Part shown: positions 34,072 to 42,299 of the stretch, piece by piece
Layout of the letters: each line of letters begins with the position of its first letter
Position numbering within the stretch: position 1 is the first letter of the stretch
Notes under the pieces: model-generated
Seen by the model: the letters and a program-made list of their open reading frames with translations, nothing else
Told to the model about the DNA's origin: nothing
Database searches by the model: none
Origin: Bacillus sp. FJAT-29937
Lineage (GTDB): Bacteria; Bacillota; Bacilli; Bacillales; Cytobacillaceae
Reading direction: 5' to 3'
DNA: 64,000 nt
Assembly (NCBI RefSeq): GCF_001509555.1
Contig: NZ_LMAS01000005.1
Span: 257,507 to 321,506 of the forward strand
Translations under genes and position numbers: made by a program

Positions 34072-35517
34072 TCATTTTTTAAAGTTGCTTTCTCCTTCTA
34101 AACAAAGGACTACTTCTTGTAAAGTTGTAGCCGTCCCAACATTTCCCGGGAAGATGATATAAGGAATATAAGGGAATGTGCTTTCTTCTCCTGTTTTCCA
34201 AACAGGAACTCCTGGAGCAATTTGGCCAGCAACTAAAGCACGTTTTACATTTAGCCCTTTCGTTCCAATATCGCTTGATGTAATACCGCCTTTTCCGATT
34301 AAGTAATTAGGCCTTACAGAAAAATCGCGAACAATACTTGTTACAGCATCGGAAATTTCAACAGATAACTTTAACTCCTCTTCCTCCATGCCTTCACCAA
34401 GGTCAAGCCGCTCCCGTTTTGTGTAAATAACGGTCGTCATTCCTTCAGCAACCTTTTGCTCTGCTTCAAGCTTGACACGCGCTACTTCCTTCATAAAAGC
34501 CGGTTTGTCTAGAACTAGATGAACATTTAATTCAATAAAGTGAAGAGAGGTTAAAGATTTTAAAGCTTGCAGCTGTTCGGTCGTTTTTTGCACATGGGAT
34601 CCGACAATAACAAGTCCGCCGTTTGTTTGTTCATCGGTAATTAATTCTTCCCTCGTTAATAAAGGACGAGTGGAAATATCCCCAATGATTTTTGTGAACG
34701 CTGCTGCTGTGCGATATAAGAATTGTTTTCCTTTTTGAATCGCTTTTATTAATGCACAAGAGAAAACGATTAAATCCTCTTCCTCAATCGCATTGACAAC
34801 CACTTTTCCAAAATCAGAAACCTTCATAAGCTGCTCTGTAATTTCTTCAACATCTAACTGGCGCAAGGATTGTATTGATATATAGGTGACATTTTCTTTA
34901 GAAAACTGACCGCCAGTTTTTTCTTCAATCCACTCTCCTAAGTGGCTTGAACGATAGCCAAATGTTCTGTCCTTGGCGAATTCTGTTTCACCAGCTGGTA
35001 CTAACTCATTCCCTTGCTGTACATAATGGATGTTAGAAATAGTAAGGCGCCCACCTTCTTTAAAGAAGGGGATGAGTACCTCTCCATCTATTGGAACACT
35101 GCTATTTTCTTCAATCGCATGGCGCATCACGTCAGTTTCCAACGGGTAGTGTCCTCTTAAAGTAGAATCACCACGGCTAATCAGAATAAAGGGGCGCTCA
35201 TATTTCTTAGAGATTTTCTCAATACATTCCGCAATATCACGATGGACCTGCTCCGTTTCTTTCGCGGTGAAAGCTCTGGAATTTGTCAGAATAAAAAACA
35301 TCTGAGATTCGTCTTTGAAGCCTTGTTCAATCGTATCTTCTGACCAATCTGTATAAACAGAAACATTATGAACGGTTTGCACACCAGTCGGATCATCATC
35401 AAGCACAATAATTTTATGATGAAAGGCAGGCCGAATGGCTGTCCACAAATTCTTTACAGCTTCTTTATCAATGGGTGGATAGGATGCAATTACTTCATCT
35501 GCTTTCTGCCATTCCAT
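34072..35517 (-). CDS. DUF1537 four-carbon acid-sugar kinase family protein
   Basis: The 481-residue protein has the two-domain build of DUF1537 kinases. The N-terminal half begins with VLDDDPTGVQTVHNVSVYT and contains SRGDSTLRGHYPLE. The nucleotide-binding C-terminal half has LIGKGGITSSDIGTKGL, VAGQIAPGVPVWK and PYIIFPGNVGTA. The first motif differs from the common DDxTGANDVA form, and the protein is longer than the usual 420 or so, so it belongs to a divergent branch. Known members phosphorylate 3-oxo-tetronates or D-threonate. Its ATG shares one base with the stop codon of the upstream dehydrogenase (TAATG), so the pair is translationally coupled. Confidence 0.88.
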   Translation of the reverse strand: MEWQKADEVIASYPPIDKEAVKNLWTAIRPAFHHKIIVLDDDPTGVQTVHNVSVYTDWSEDTIEQGFKDESQMFFILTNSRAFTAKETEQVHRDIAECIEKISKKYERPFILISRGDSTLRGHYPLETDVMRHAIEENSSVPIDGEVLIPFFKEGGRLTISNIHYVQQGNELVPAGETEFAKDRTFGYRSSHLGEWIEEKTGGQFSKENVTYISIQSLRQLDVEEITEQLMKVSDFGKVVVNAIEEEDLIVFSCALIKAIQKGKQFLYRTAAAFTKIIGDISTRPLLTREELITDEQTNGGLVIVGSHVQKTTEQLQALKSLTSLHFIELNVHLVLDKPAFMKEVARVKLEAEQKVAEGMTTVIYTKRERLDLGEGMEEEELKLSVEISDAVTSIVRDFSVRPNYLIGKGGITSSDIGTKGLNVKRALVAGQIAPGVPVWKTGEESTFPYIPYIIFPGNVGTATTLQEVVLCLEGESNFKK

Positions 35518-36410
35518 TAATTACCGGCACCTTTCACTTCAAAATTAGCAAGCTTTTCATAATATTGAACTAAGCCGCCATGATCATCTGCTTCTTTGCC
35601 TTCCACCTTTAACGCATGGAACATTTCCAATACTTGTGATGTGAGCGGGATAGGGACGCCAATTGAATGGGCTGTATCCATGACATTCGTTAAATCTTTA
35701 AGATTGATATCAATTCTTCCGCCAGCAACAAAATTTCTTTCAAGGATTAATGGTACTTTCGCATCAAGGACGGCACTTCCAGCTAGTCCTCCACGGATCG
35801 CTTCATACATTTTCTTAATGTCGATGCCCGCCTTTGCTGCTAGAACAAGCGCTTCTGACATCGCAGCAATATTTACATTAACCATAATTTGATTGGCAAG
35901 CTTAGCTGTTGTTCCGCAGCCATGATCCCCAACAAGGGTAATAGCCGTTCCCATGCATTCTAATACCGGTTTTACTTTTTCAAAAATTTCTTCTTTTCCA
36001 CCGACCATAAAGGCAAGTGTCCCATCGATCGCTTTTGGTTCTCCGCCGCTAACTGGAGCATCAAGCATATGCAATCCTTTTTCAGCAAGAGCGGCTGCAA
36101 TTTCTTTAGAAGCAACAGGAGTGATGGAGCTCATATCGACAATAATAGAACCTTCCTGTGCACCTTCCATAATTCCGTTTTTACCATAAATAACACTTTT
36201 TACGTGCTCCGTTTTTGGAAGCATTGTAAAAATAACCTCACTGCCTTGAGCGACTTCCTTTGGAGAATGGGCTTCACCTGCCCCATCCTGCTTTAATTGC
36301 TGAACGGCAGCCTCATTTATATCAAATACAGTCACTTCATAGCCTTTATTTATAAGATTGCGTGCCATGGGTTTTCCCATGATTCCGAGTCCGATGAAAC
36401 CTAGTTTCAT
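35517..36410 (-). CDS. 3-hydroxyacid dehydrogenase family (LtnD/GarR type)
   Basis: The 297-residue enzyme has the NAD-binding start MKLGFIGLGIMGKPMARNL, the substrate signature DAPVSGGEPKAIDGTLAFMVGG, and the catalytic lysine in GCGTTAKLANQIMVNVN. This is the beta-hydroxyacid dehydrogenase family that includes tartronate semialdehyde reductase (GarR) and L-threonate dehydrogenase (LtnD). Next to a DUF1537 kinase, the LtnD-type role (oxidation of a tetronate at C2) is the more likely. The ATG at 36410 sits behind AGAGGAGG; the longer open frame upstream is AT-rich promoter DNA holding operator-like repeats and is not coding. Confidence 0.88.
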   Translation of the reverse strand: MKLGFIGLGIMGKPMARNLINKGYEVTVFDINEAAVQQLKQDGAGEAHSPKEVAQGSEVIFTMLPKTEHVKSVIYGKNGIMEGAQEGSIIVDMSSITPVASKEIAAALAEKGLHMLDAPVSGGEPKAIDGTLAFMVGGKEEIFEKVKPVLECMGTAITLVGDHGCGTTAKLANQIMVNVNIAAMSEALVLAAKAGIDIKKMYEAIRGGLAGSAVLDAKVPLILERNFVAGGRIDINLKDLTNVMDTAHSIGVPIPLTSQVLEMFHALKVEGKEADDHGGLVQYYEKLANFEVKGAGN

Positions 36411-36427
36411 GTCAAATCCTCCTCTTA

Positions 36428-36441
36428 ATAAAACGCTTTCA
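36428..36441 (-). promoter_or_regulatory. Candidate CcpA cre site before the acid-sugar operon
   Basis: The minus strand reads TGAAAGCGTTTTAT, 12 of 14 positions of the cre consensus, 18 bp before the dehydrogenase start. This would allow catabolite repression. Confidence 0.55.
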
Positions 36442-36454
36442 AATACGACATTAA

Positions 36455-36528
36455 TTGTACACAAATTATTTAAAAATGTATACAAAAAATTATAAAAAGT
36501 ATACAAAATATTGATGAATGTGTACATT
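36455..36528. promoter_or_regulatory. Four operator-like sites at 21-bp spacing
   Basis: GTACAC (36457), GTATAC (36478), GTATAC (36499) and GTGTAC (36520) start exactly 21 bp apart, each flanked by T or A before and A or T runs after. They resemble the TGTATACA-type operators of FCD-type GntR regulators and lie between the divergent regulator and dehydrogenase genes. Confidence 0.75.
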
Positions 36529-36685
36529 TAGGTTATTCCTTTAAAAAAGTGATGATTCAAACTATACTTTTACGTAAGGATATAAGTGTGCATGCTGACA
36601 ATATGTATTATTTCCTTTTAGAGGAAAATACTCATATTTTGTACTCTTATTGTAGGGGAATATTTTTTTTAGGAGTCGATCGTTA

Positions 36686-37300
36686 TTGGTTAAGCAAACA
36701 GGATTAGCGTATTTGCAATCATATGAATATATAAGAGATAAAATTTTAAATGGTGAGCTTCCAAGGGGAACGAAGCTGGTGGAAGAAAGGCTGGCAGAAG
36801 AATTGGGGATTAGCCGGACACCAGTACGGGAATCGATCAGAAAGCTCGAACAGGAGGGACTAGTTAAACAAAAGAGGGTTGTTAATCCAACAGATATGGA
36901 TTTACGAAATATTTTTCAAGTAAGGATTCTGCTAGAAGGATTTGCAGCGCGTTATTCAGCAACTTATATGAGCGAAGCTGCGTTGGAAAAGTTAAAGCAA
37001 TGCATAGAAATTGGACGCTCCGGAACAACGGATGAAATTATGAAAGCAAATGAAGAATTCCATAATATCATTGTACAAACAACGAATAACCCGATGATGA
37101 TTGATATTATTGACCGAATGCAATCGATTATTTATTTGTTCAGAAAAACAGTTGTTTATCATAAACGTCCATTTTTAATTGATGAGCATCAACAAATTTT
37201 TGATGCCATTCAATCTCATAATGGAGAAGAAGCTGAGAGAATCATGAAGGAACATTTGCAGGCAGACTTGGATTTTTGTTTGCATATGCTAAATCAATAA
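36686..37300 (+). CDS. GntR-family regulator, FCD subfamily
   Basis: The 204-residue protein has an N-terminal winged helix (YEYIRDKILNGELPRGTKL and LAEELGISRTPVRESIRKLE) and an all-helical FCD effector domain with the metal-ligand pattern: Asp/Arg early, NEEFHNIIV, and a late DEHQQIFDAI and KEHLQADLDF. It is most likely the local repressor of the acid-sugar genes, divergent from it, acting through the four 21-bp-spaced sites. The start is a TTG at 36686, 10 nt after AGGAG. The effector is probably a tetronate or a pathway intermediate; that is inference from context. Confidence 0.9.
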   Translation: MVKQTGLAYLQSYEYIRDKILNGELPRGTKLVEERLAEELGISRTPVRESIRKLEQEGLVKQKRVVNPTDMDLRNIFQVRILLEGFAARYSATYMSEAALEKLKQCIEIGRSGTTDEIMKANEEFHNIIVQTTNNPMMIDIIDRMQSIIYLFRKTVVYHKRPFLIDEHQQIFDAIQSHNGEEAERIMKEHLQADLDFCLHMLNQ

Positions 37301-37310
37301 TGTAGTCATG

Positions 37311-37350
37311 GAAAGCCGTTCAACCTATTGAATGGCTTTCTATTTTTTTT
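37311..37350 (+). terminator. Intrinsic terminator of the GntR gene
   Basis: GAAAGCCGTTCAA pairs with TTGAATGGCTTTC with one mismatch and is followed by a long T run. Confidence 0.9.
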
Positions 37351-37494
37351 TCACAAATAGTTTTAAGTCAAATGAAATAAGCAATAAGACATGCCTATTT
37401 TCCATACAAAAGGTACTAATTACTTATTCAGAAAATATAGACTATTTCGTATCATTTATTTAGAGAGTAGATATATTTTGAGGGAGTGGTGTAT

Positions 37495-39330
37495 TTGTTA
37501 AAGGTTCTATCAAGTTCTGCATTAGCATTATCATTAGTGGGAAGTACGCTTTTTGCAGGGGGAGGCAGTGCAGACGTATCAGCGAAAGAGAAGAGTACAT
37601 ATCATCTGAATTTAGCGCATTATGTCGGAGCTTCTCCAGAGCTTGCCGAGCAGGCAAAAAGACTTGGAGTTGACTTATCAAAAGTGGATCCAGCTGAAAA
37701 AGCGGCCAAGCATGGAACGAAATTTCAGCAAGCGGGAAATAATCATGTTGCCTATAGAACGGCAAAAGGGGATGTTCCGGTTCTAGTCATTCTAGCAAAA
37801 TATAAAGATGGCGACGAGCCGATAGGGGATATGCCTGGACAAGTTCCCGCCCATTACTATGAGGATTTGATTTTTGGAGAGGAATATAATCCATATGAGC
37901 TAGAACAGTTTAAACAGTATGCTGAGTTTAATGGAAAGAAGGCCCCGACAAATCGAACGATGCAAAATGTTTATAAGGAATCTAGTAATGGAAAAGTAAA
38001 TCTAGTTAGGAAGGAAAATACTGAATTTGTGTGGGTTGAAATGCCGAAGGGAGCTTCCTACTATTTAGATCAAGAGGGCAAGCATGCGGAAAATGGCCAA
38101 TATGTCCTTGGCAATGAAAATGGCGATGCCCATATCGGTGAATTTGTCCGTGATTTATTGAAGGCAGCAGATGAGCAAGTGGATTTTTCCCAGTATGCTG
38201 AAAACGGGGAAGTTCCGACTGTGTTCATCGTACATGAAGGAACAGGTGCAGAATTCAGCAGAGATCCAGCACAAATTTGGTCTCATAAATGGAACATTCT
38301 GAGTGCCTTATATTACGGAAAATACTATGAAACTGGTAAACCTGCAGATGTCCACGCAGGCATGAACCAAGGGGCTTGGGTTAACAAAACAGTTGCTGAA
38401 GACTTGACTTATGATGGCGTTATCGTAAACAACTACAATATTCAGCCGGCGATTGGCGGAAATGTTGCTGGATTTGATACAGCTACTGGCAAATATGATG
38501 ATTCTATGAAAACTGGCCCATTCCCAGCACAAACAGGGGTATATGCACATGAATTTGGCCATGCATTAGGATTGCCAGATTTCTATGATACGGCTTATTC
38601 ATCTGAGGGAGTAGGGAATTATTCCATGATGGCAGGCGGCTCATGGATGCGCTATCCAGACAATGCCGCGTATTCTGGGAATTCTCCAACGCATTTTGAC
38701 CCATTCTCAAAGATTTTCCTAGGCTGGGCAAATCCAATCGAAGTCAAACCTGAAGATGGCGTACAGGAAATCACCCTCCCGGCAATTAATAAAGCTAAAG
38801 ATGACAACGGAATTGTAAAAATGGAAGTGCCAGGATCGAATGGGACTGAATACTTTTTATTTGAAAATGTCCAGCAGGACGGGTTTAATAAAGGGTTAAT
38901 TCGCCAAGGCGAAAATGCTCACGGGTTAGTTGCGTGGCATGTGGATGAAAATATTATTAACCTTTATCAAACGGCAGGCTTCCGTCCGAACAATGTGGAA
39001 AACTGGATGAACAAGCGCTTCCAGTACAACCAATCTGAAACGGCAAGTGATGGAACGGTTGTGACTCATTATGGTCTTTCTGTCGTTCAAGCAGACGGAA
39101 AATACGATTTAGAGAAAAATGTAAACCGTGGAGATGCGGGCGACTTCTTCAAAACGGGAAGTAAGCTAACACCTGTATCAGGTAAAGTTCATACAGGTTC
39201 CTACTACTTCTGGAAGGGTCATAACTCGACACCAGGTGATTCTGGCATCTATGTAACAGATATTGTTGAAAATAAAGATGGATCCATTACGGCTAAATTT
39301 TACTATCAATCAAATCAAGGAAAAAATTAA
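37495..39330 (+). CDS. Secreted M6-family metalloprotease (immune inhibitor A-like)
   Basis: The 611-residue preproprotein has a signal peptide and the zinc-binding motif HEFGHALGLPD (His352, Glu353, His356, Asp362), followed by the M6 methionine turn region YSMMAGGSW. The N-terminal region carries the QNVYKESSNGKV segment seen before the catalytic domain in InhA-like proteins. It is shorter than typical immune inhibitor A (near 800 residues) and ends soon after a strand-rich domain, so it lacks the usual C-terminal extensions. The TTG at 37495 is preferred because AGGGAG lies 8 nt before it; GTG codons at 37486 and 37489 overlap that site. Confidence 0.88.
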   Translation: MLKVLSSSALALSLVGSTLFAGGGSADVSAKEKSTYHLNLAHYVGASPELAEQAKRLGVDLSKVDPAEKAAKHGTKFQQAGNNHVAYRTAKGDVPVLVILAKYKDGDEPIGDMPGQVPAHYYEDLIFGEEYNPYELEQFKQYAEFNGKKAPTNRTMQNVYKESSNGKVNLVRKENTEFVWVEMPKGASYYLDQEGKHAENGQYVLGNENGDAHIGEFVRDLLKAADEQVDFSQYAENGEVPTVFIVHEGTGAEFSRDPAQIWSHKWNILSALYYGKYYETGKPADVHAGMNQGAWVNKTVAEDLTYDGVIVNNYNIQPAIGGNVAGFDTATGKYDDSMKTGPFPAQTGVYAHEFGHALGLPDFYDTAYSSEGVGNYSMMAGGSWMRYPDNAAYSGNSPTHFDPFSKIFLGWANPIEVKPEDGVQEITLPAINKAKDDNGIVKMEVPGSNGTEYFLFENVQQDGFNKGLIRQGENAHGLVAWHVDENIINLYQTAGFRPNNVENWMNKRFQYNQSETASDGTVVTHYGLSVVQADGKYDLEKNVNRGDAGDFFKTGSKLTPVSGKVHTGSYYFWKGHNSTPGDSGIYVTDIVENKDGSITAKFYYQSNQGKN

Positions 39331-39334
39331 TTGG

Positions 39335-39376
39335 AAAAACCTGATCCCGTAGTTTTATGGGAATCAGGTTTTTTTA
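39335..39376 (+). terminator. Intrinsic terminator
   Basis: AACCTGATCCC pairs with GGGAATCAGGTT (one bulge) and is followed by a T run. Confidence 0.85.
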
Positions 39377-39402
39377 GATTTTCGTACAGGGTCAACAACC
39401 AT

Positions 39403-40134
39403 TCATTTAGTCGAGTGAGCCTTTTCCTTCAATTGCTCATACCATAATACGGTCTTGTTCGGGTCTTTATCATTGATAAAGATTTTTCTTTTTTCTAGTT
39501 CGATATAAACATAGGGGGAGGAGCCTTTTTGAATAAATAGCAGGCTGTTTCCATAATCTTTAACCTTAAAATGGCCTTTTGACAGCGTTGGCAGTCCAAC
39601 CCCGTTCGTTCTAACGATAATATAGGGCATCTCTTCCATTAATTCAACGTGTTTAATGCCACCAGTGTCCCATTCATCCCCGTACATCCCGGTAATCTCA
39701 AAACTATTTTCCTTAACTCTTAGCTCATATCCCTGATAGCTAAATGCAGATATTGCTGTAATCGACCCAATAACGGCGATAAAAAGGATCGTGCTGATCG
39801 TGTAGCTTCGCTTTCTTTTACTAGGAATATCAAATTTAGATAAATAAATGAATCCGCCCATTAATAAAACCATCATAGCTCCAAATTGAACTTCCATTGA
39901 ATATGTAAAGGAAGTAAAGGAAAGTGGAAGCAGAAGAACCATGACAACAGCAGTAATTATTAATAGGCTCCCAGTTTTCTGTGGGAAACCATTTGCAATT
40001 AGCTGCTGCTTCTCTACTTCCGGGCGAGAGGAGAATCCAGAAATAAGATTATAAGCTTTCTTGTAACGAATGGCCCAGCCTATTAAGCTGAAAATGATTA
40101 TAATGATGAGTTGTGAAACAATAAGTCCCCACAT
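39403..40134 (-). CDS. Membrane protein with DUF3784-like part and PH-like domain
   Basis: The 243-residue protein has an N-terminal helix followed by an AYNLISGFSSRP segment, which is typical of DUF3784 proteins, then three more helices (about 52-72, 78-98 and 111-131). The last 100 residues form a strand-rich cytoplasmic or outside domain (YELRVKENSFEITGMYG, FIQKGSSPYVYIELEKRKIFIN) like the bacterial PH domains found in YdbT-type proteins. No function is known to me. It stands alone between a protease gene and a short repeat. Confidence 0.7.
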   Translation of the reverse strand: MWGLIVSQLIIIIIFSLIGWAIRYKKAYNLISGFSSRPEVEKQQLIANGFPQKTGSLLIITAVVMVLLLPLSFTSFTYSMEVQFGAMMVLLMGGFIYLSKFDIPSKRKRSYTISTILFIAVIGSITAISAFSYQGYELRVKENSFEITGMYGDEWDTGGIKHVELMEEMPYIIVRTNGVGLPTLSKGHFKVKDYGNSLLFIQKGSSPYVYIELEKRKIFINDKDPNKTVLWYEQLKEKAHSTK

Positions 40135-40211
40135 AAAAGAGGCCCCCTTTTGAATTCACTAATAATTATAAACTAATATTGGAAAAATAGCAGGCTCCCT
40201 TCTATATATTC

Positions 40212-40311
40212 ACTGGATGGACAATTAGGGTGGTGGAGGCTGTTGAAAAGTCCAAGCACAGTAGCTGGATGGACATTTTGGGTGAAAGAGGCCATCGAAA
40301 AGTCCATGCAG
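40212..40311. repeat. Tandem 52-bp repeat, two units (family C, second locus)
   Basis: Units start at 40212 and 40264, 52 bp apart. They share CTGGATGGACA near the start and GAAAAGTCCA near the end with the array at 5769-5920, which lies 34 kb away. Confidence 0.85.
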
Positions 40312-40323
40312 TAATGATATAAA

Positions 40324-40357
40324 CGAAAAAGATGCCACCCTTCATAGGGCGGCATCA
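40324..40357 (-). terminator. Intrinsic terminator of the ketopantoate reductase gene
   Basis: On the minus strand GATGCCGCCC pairs with GGGTGGCATC with one mismatch, followed by a T run. Confidence 0.82.
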
Positions 40358-40362
40358 CTTTA

Positions 40363-41277
40363 TTAAATGCTAGATTCATAGATTTTCTGATTTGCATAAA
40401 TGATTTCTAATGTTGGTGCTTGAATATTTGCGGCTTGTGCTTGTTTTAATAAGTAACCGAAAAAATGATCTGCTTCAATCGGCAGCCCTTTTTCCATATC
40501 TCTTTGTAAGGATGATTTAAATTCATAGCCGAGTTTCTGCATTTGTGATAATTGAACTTCTTCAATTTTCTCAGCAACAGGTGCTTCGATGGCTCTCATG
40601 ATGCTGACTGTCTCCTTAAGAACTCTTTCGATCGTTTGAAGGCCAAGCTCCTGTTCGCAAATGGGGCCGCTTGGCGAACGGAATAGGGAAGTAACCCCTG
40701 ATGCAGTTGTGATAAATAAATATTTATGCCACATTTCCTGCATGATATTTTCAGATAAACGAAAGTTTGCTTTAGTTCCGGATAGGGCATCCCGCAATTT
40801 TAAAATACGTTCGGTTTTCTCGCCATTTCTTTCTCCGAATACAAGGTCATGCGCCTTACTTTTTTGCAAAACTTTTCCGGAGCCATCAAGAGTAGATTCA
40901 ATGAAGCATAATCCTCCAATAACCCGTTCCTCTCCGAACACCTCAACAAGCTTTTCAATATGGGCAATCCCATTAAGTAGTGGGAGGATCATTGTTTCAT
41001 CTCCGGCATAAGGCTGAATACTTTCTATGCCCCCATCCAAATGATAAGCCTTCGTTGAAAGAATAATAACATCGAACGGGTCAGCCTTTTCTCCTGATAA
41101 AAGTGTTTTAGGCTTTAGGCATAAGTAACCATGAATACTATCAATGATCAATCCATCACGGTCAAGCTGCTGCTTCCTTTTCTCTCGAACGAGAAAGGTA
41201 ACATCTTCCCCTTTTTCAACTAGGCGTCCGCCGAAATAACCGCCAACTGCTCCTGCTCCTACGACTAATATTTTCAT
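40363..41277 (-). CDS. 2-dehydropantoate 2-reductase (ketopantoate reductase family)
   Basis: The 304-residue protein has the PanE/ApbA fold: MKILVVGAGAVGGYFGGRL for NADPH binding, then DVIILSTKAYHLD, LPLLNGIAHIE with the conserved Asn-Gly, MWHKYLFITTASGVTSL with the catalytic lysine region, and SSLQRDMEKGLPIEADHFFGY near the end with the conserved Ser, Asp and Glu. It would reduce ketopantoate to pantoate for pantothenate and CoA synthesis. Bacilli often carry several paralogs, so this copy may act on another 2-keto acid. It is a single gene with its own terminator. Confidence 0.88.
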   Translation of the reverse strand: MKILVVGAGAVGGYFGGRLVEKGEDVTFLVREKRKQQLDRDGLIIDSIHGYLCLKPKTLLSGEKADPFDVIILSTKAYHLDGGIESIQPYAGDETMILPLLNGIAHIEKLVEVFGEERVIGGLCFIESTLDGSGKVLQKSKAHDLVFGERNGEKTERILKLRDALSGTKANFRLSENIMQEMWHKYLFITTASGVTSLFRSPSGPICEQELGLQTIERVLKETVSIMRAIEAPVAEKIEEVQLSQMQKLGYEFKSSLQRDMEKGLPIEADHFFGYLLKQAQAANIQAPTLEIIYANQKIYESSI

Positions 41278-41377
41278 ATTTATTAATACCCCCTAAGTAG
41301 ATATCCTTCTGCAACTTCTAGTTTGTCTTAATATTATAATAATTCATTTTGAAGTTTCCATGAAATGAAAAGTCCCA

Positions 41378-42145
41378 TTAATTATTTGCCGGCGGTATGA
41401 TGACTGGATTGGGACTGCCAGTTCCACCTCCATTATAATATTGAGGCACTTCACCAGGATGGAACCAGTCGCCGATTTTGATCTGGTTAGTCACTTCTAT
41501 CGGTTCTTCAACTAAAGGGATAATGACGTTCATATGCACTCTTACATTTATATAGACTTCGAGATACGTATTATTAATGCCTGTTTCTACAATCTTTGTT
41601 TCTAAATCTGAAGTGACGTCTCCAAGGATTTCCAACCTGACGGGGATTTCAGGCCCAAGATTGGAAAGCAACGTCATTTTCGTAGCTATTCCTAATGGGA
41701 TGTGATAAACAATACCTTTCGAGCTTTTCGTTTTTTCTTTATCAATATTAATATTATTCTTAAAGTTTTCCAGCTGCTCTAAATCTCCGGCTTCGACCAA
41801 ATCTAAATATTCCTGTACCCTAATCGTCAATTCCGAAATGACTTTATTATACTGAGGGTTGAAACTGTAACTGGCATCACCGGCATTTTCATGCTTCATG
41901 ATTAACTCATTAATATCAATGCTTTCCGTAGCTTTTTTGGCAATCGCATCATTGATTGCCTGAACTGCGAATTGGCGGGCTCTCGTTTCGGCAATCCCCA
42001 TTAATGCCGGTTCAAGATTTCTGTTTATGATAATCACACTGAAAATGGTCATTAGGATAAAAATAACAAATGTAATCAGAAAAACATATTTAAAGGGGAG
42101 CGGCCCCTTTTTGACATTCCATCTCCTTCTTCTTTTTACAAGCAC
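41378..42145 (-). CDS. yunB: Sporulation protein YunB
   Basis: The 255-residue protein has one N-terminal membrane helix (about 18-43), then INRNLEPALMGIAETRARQFAVQAINDAI, whose pattern (given by RNLEPAL and ETRAR) is characteristic of YunB, and an outside domain with HIPLGIATKMTLLSNLGPEIPVRL and VHMNVIIPLVEEPIEV. YunB is a mother-cell sporulation protein of the sigma-E regulon in B. subtilis and marks the organism as an endospore former. The start is a GTG behind GGGAGGG. The C-terminus ends in a short Gly/Pro/Asn-rich tail. Confidence 0.92.
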   Translation of the reverse strand: MLVKRRRRWNVKKGPLPFKYVFLITFVIFILMTIFSVIIINRNLEPALMGIAETRARQFAVQAINDAIAKKATESIDINELIMKHENAGDASYSFNPQYNKVISELTIRVQEYLDLVEAGDLEQLENFKNNINIDKEKTKSSKGIVYHIPLGIATKMTLLSNLGPEIPVRLEILGDVTSDLETKIVETGINNTYLEVYINVRVHMNVIIPLVEEPIEVTNQIKIGDWFHPGEVPQYYNGGGTGSPNPVIIPPANN

Positions 42146-42299
42146 TCAAAACCCTCCCAACCGAGCTGTTCTTGTTAGCCTCATTTAAGTTCCACGAAAA
42201 AATTGATTCGGGCTTTGTACAAATATATGACCATAACAAGAAAATAAACATGCTCAATTTGTCTGATTTGAAAGGGTTTTGTAGAATCATCTAATTTGG

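Noticed and set aside
36411-36527. N-terminal extension of the LtnD/GarR-type protein
   Set aside because: The extra frame is AT-rich and covers the operator-like repeats and cre site; the ATG at 36410 has AGAGGAGG and gives the canonical NAD-binding start.
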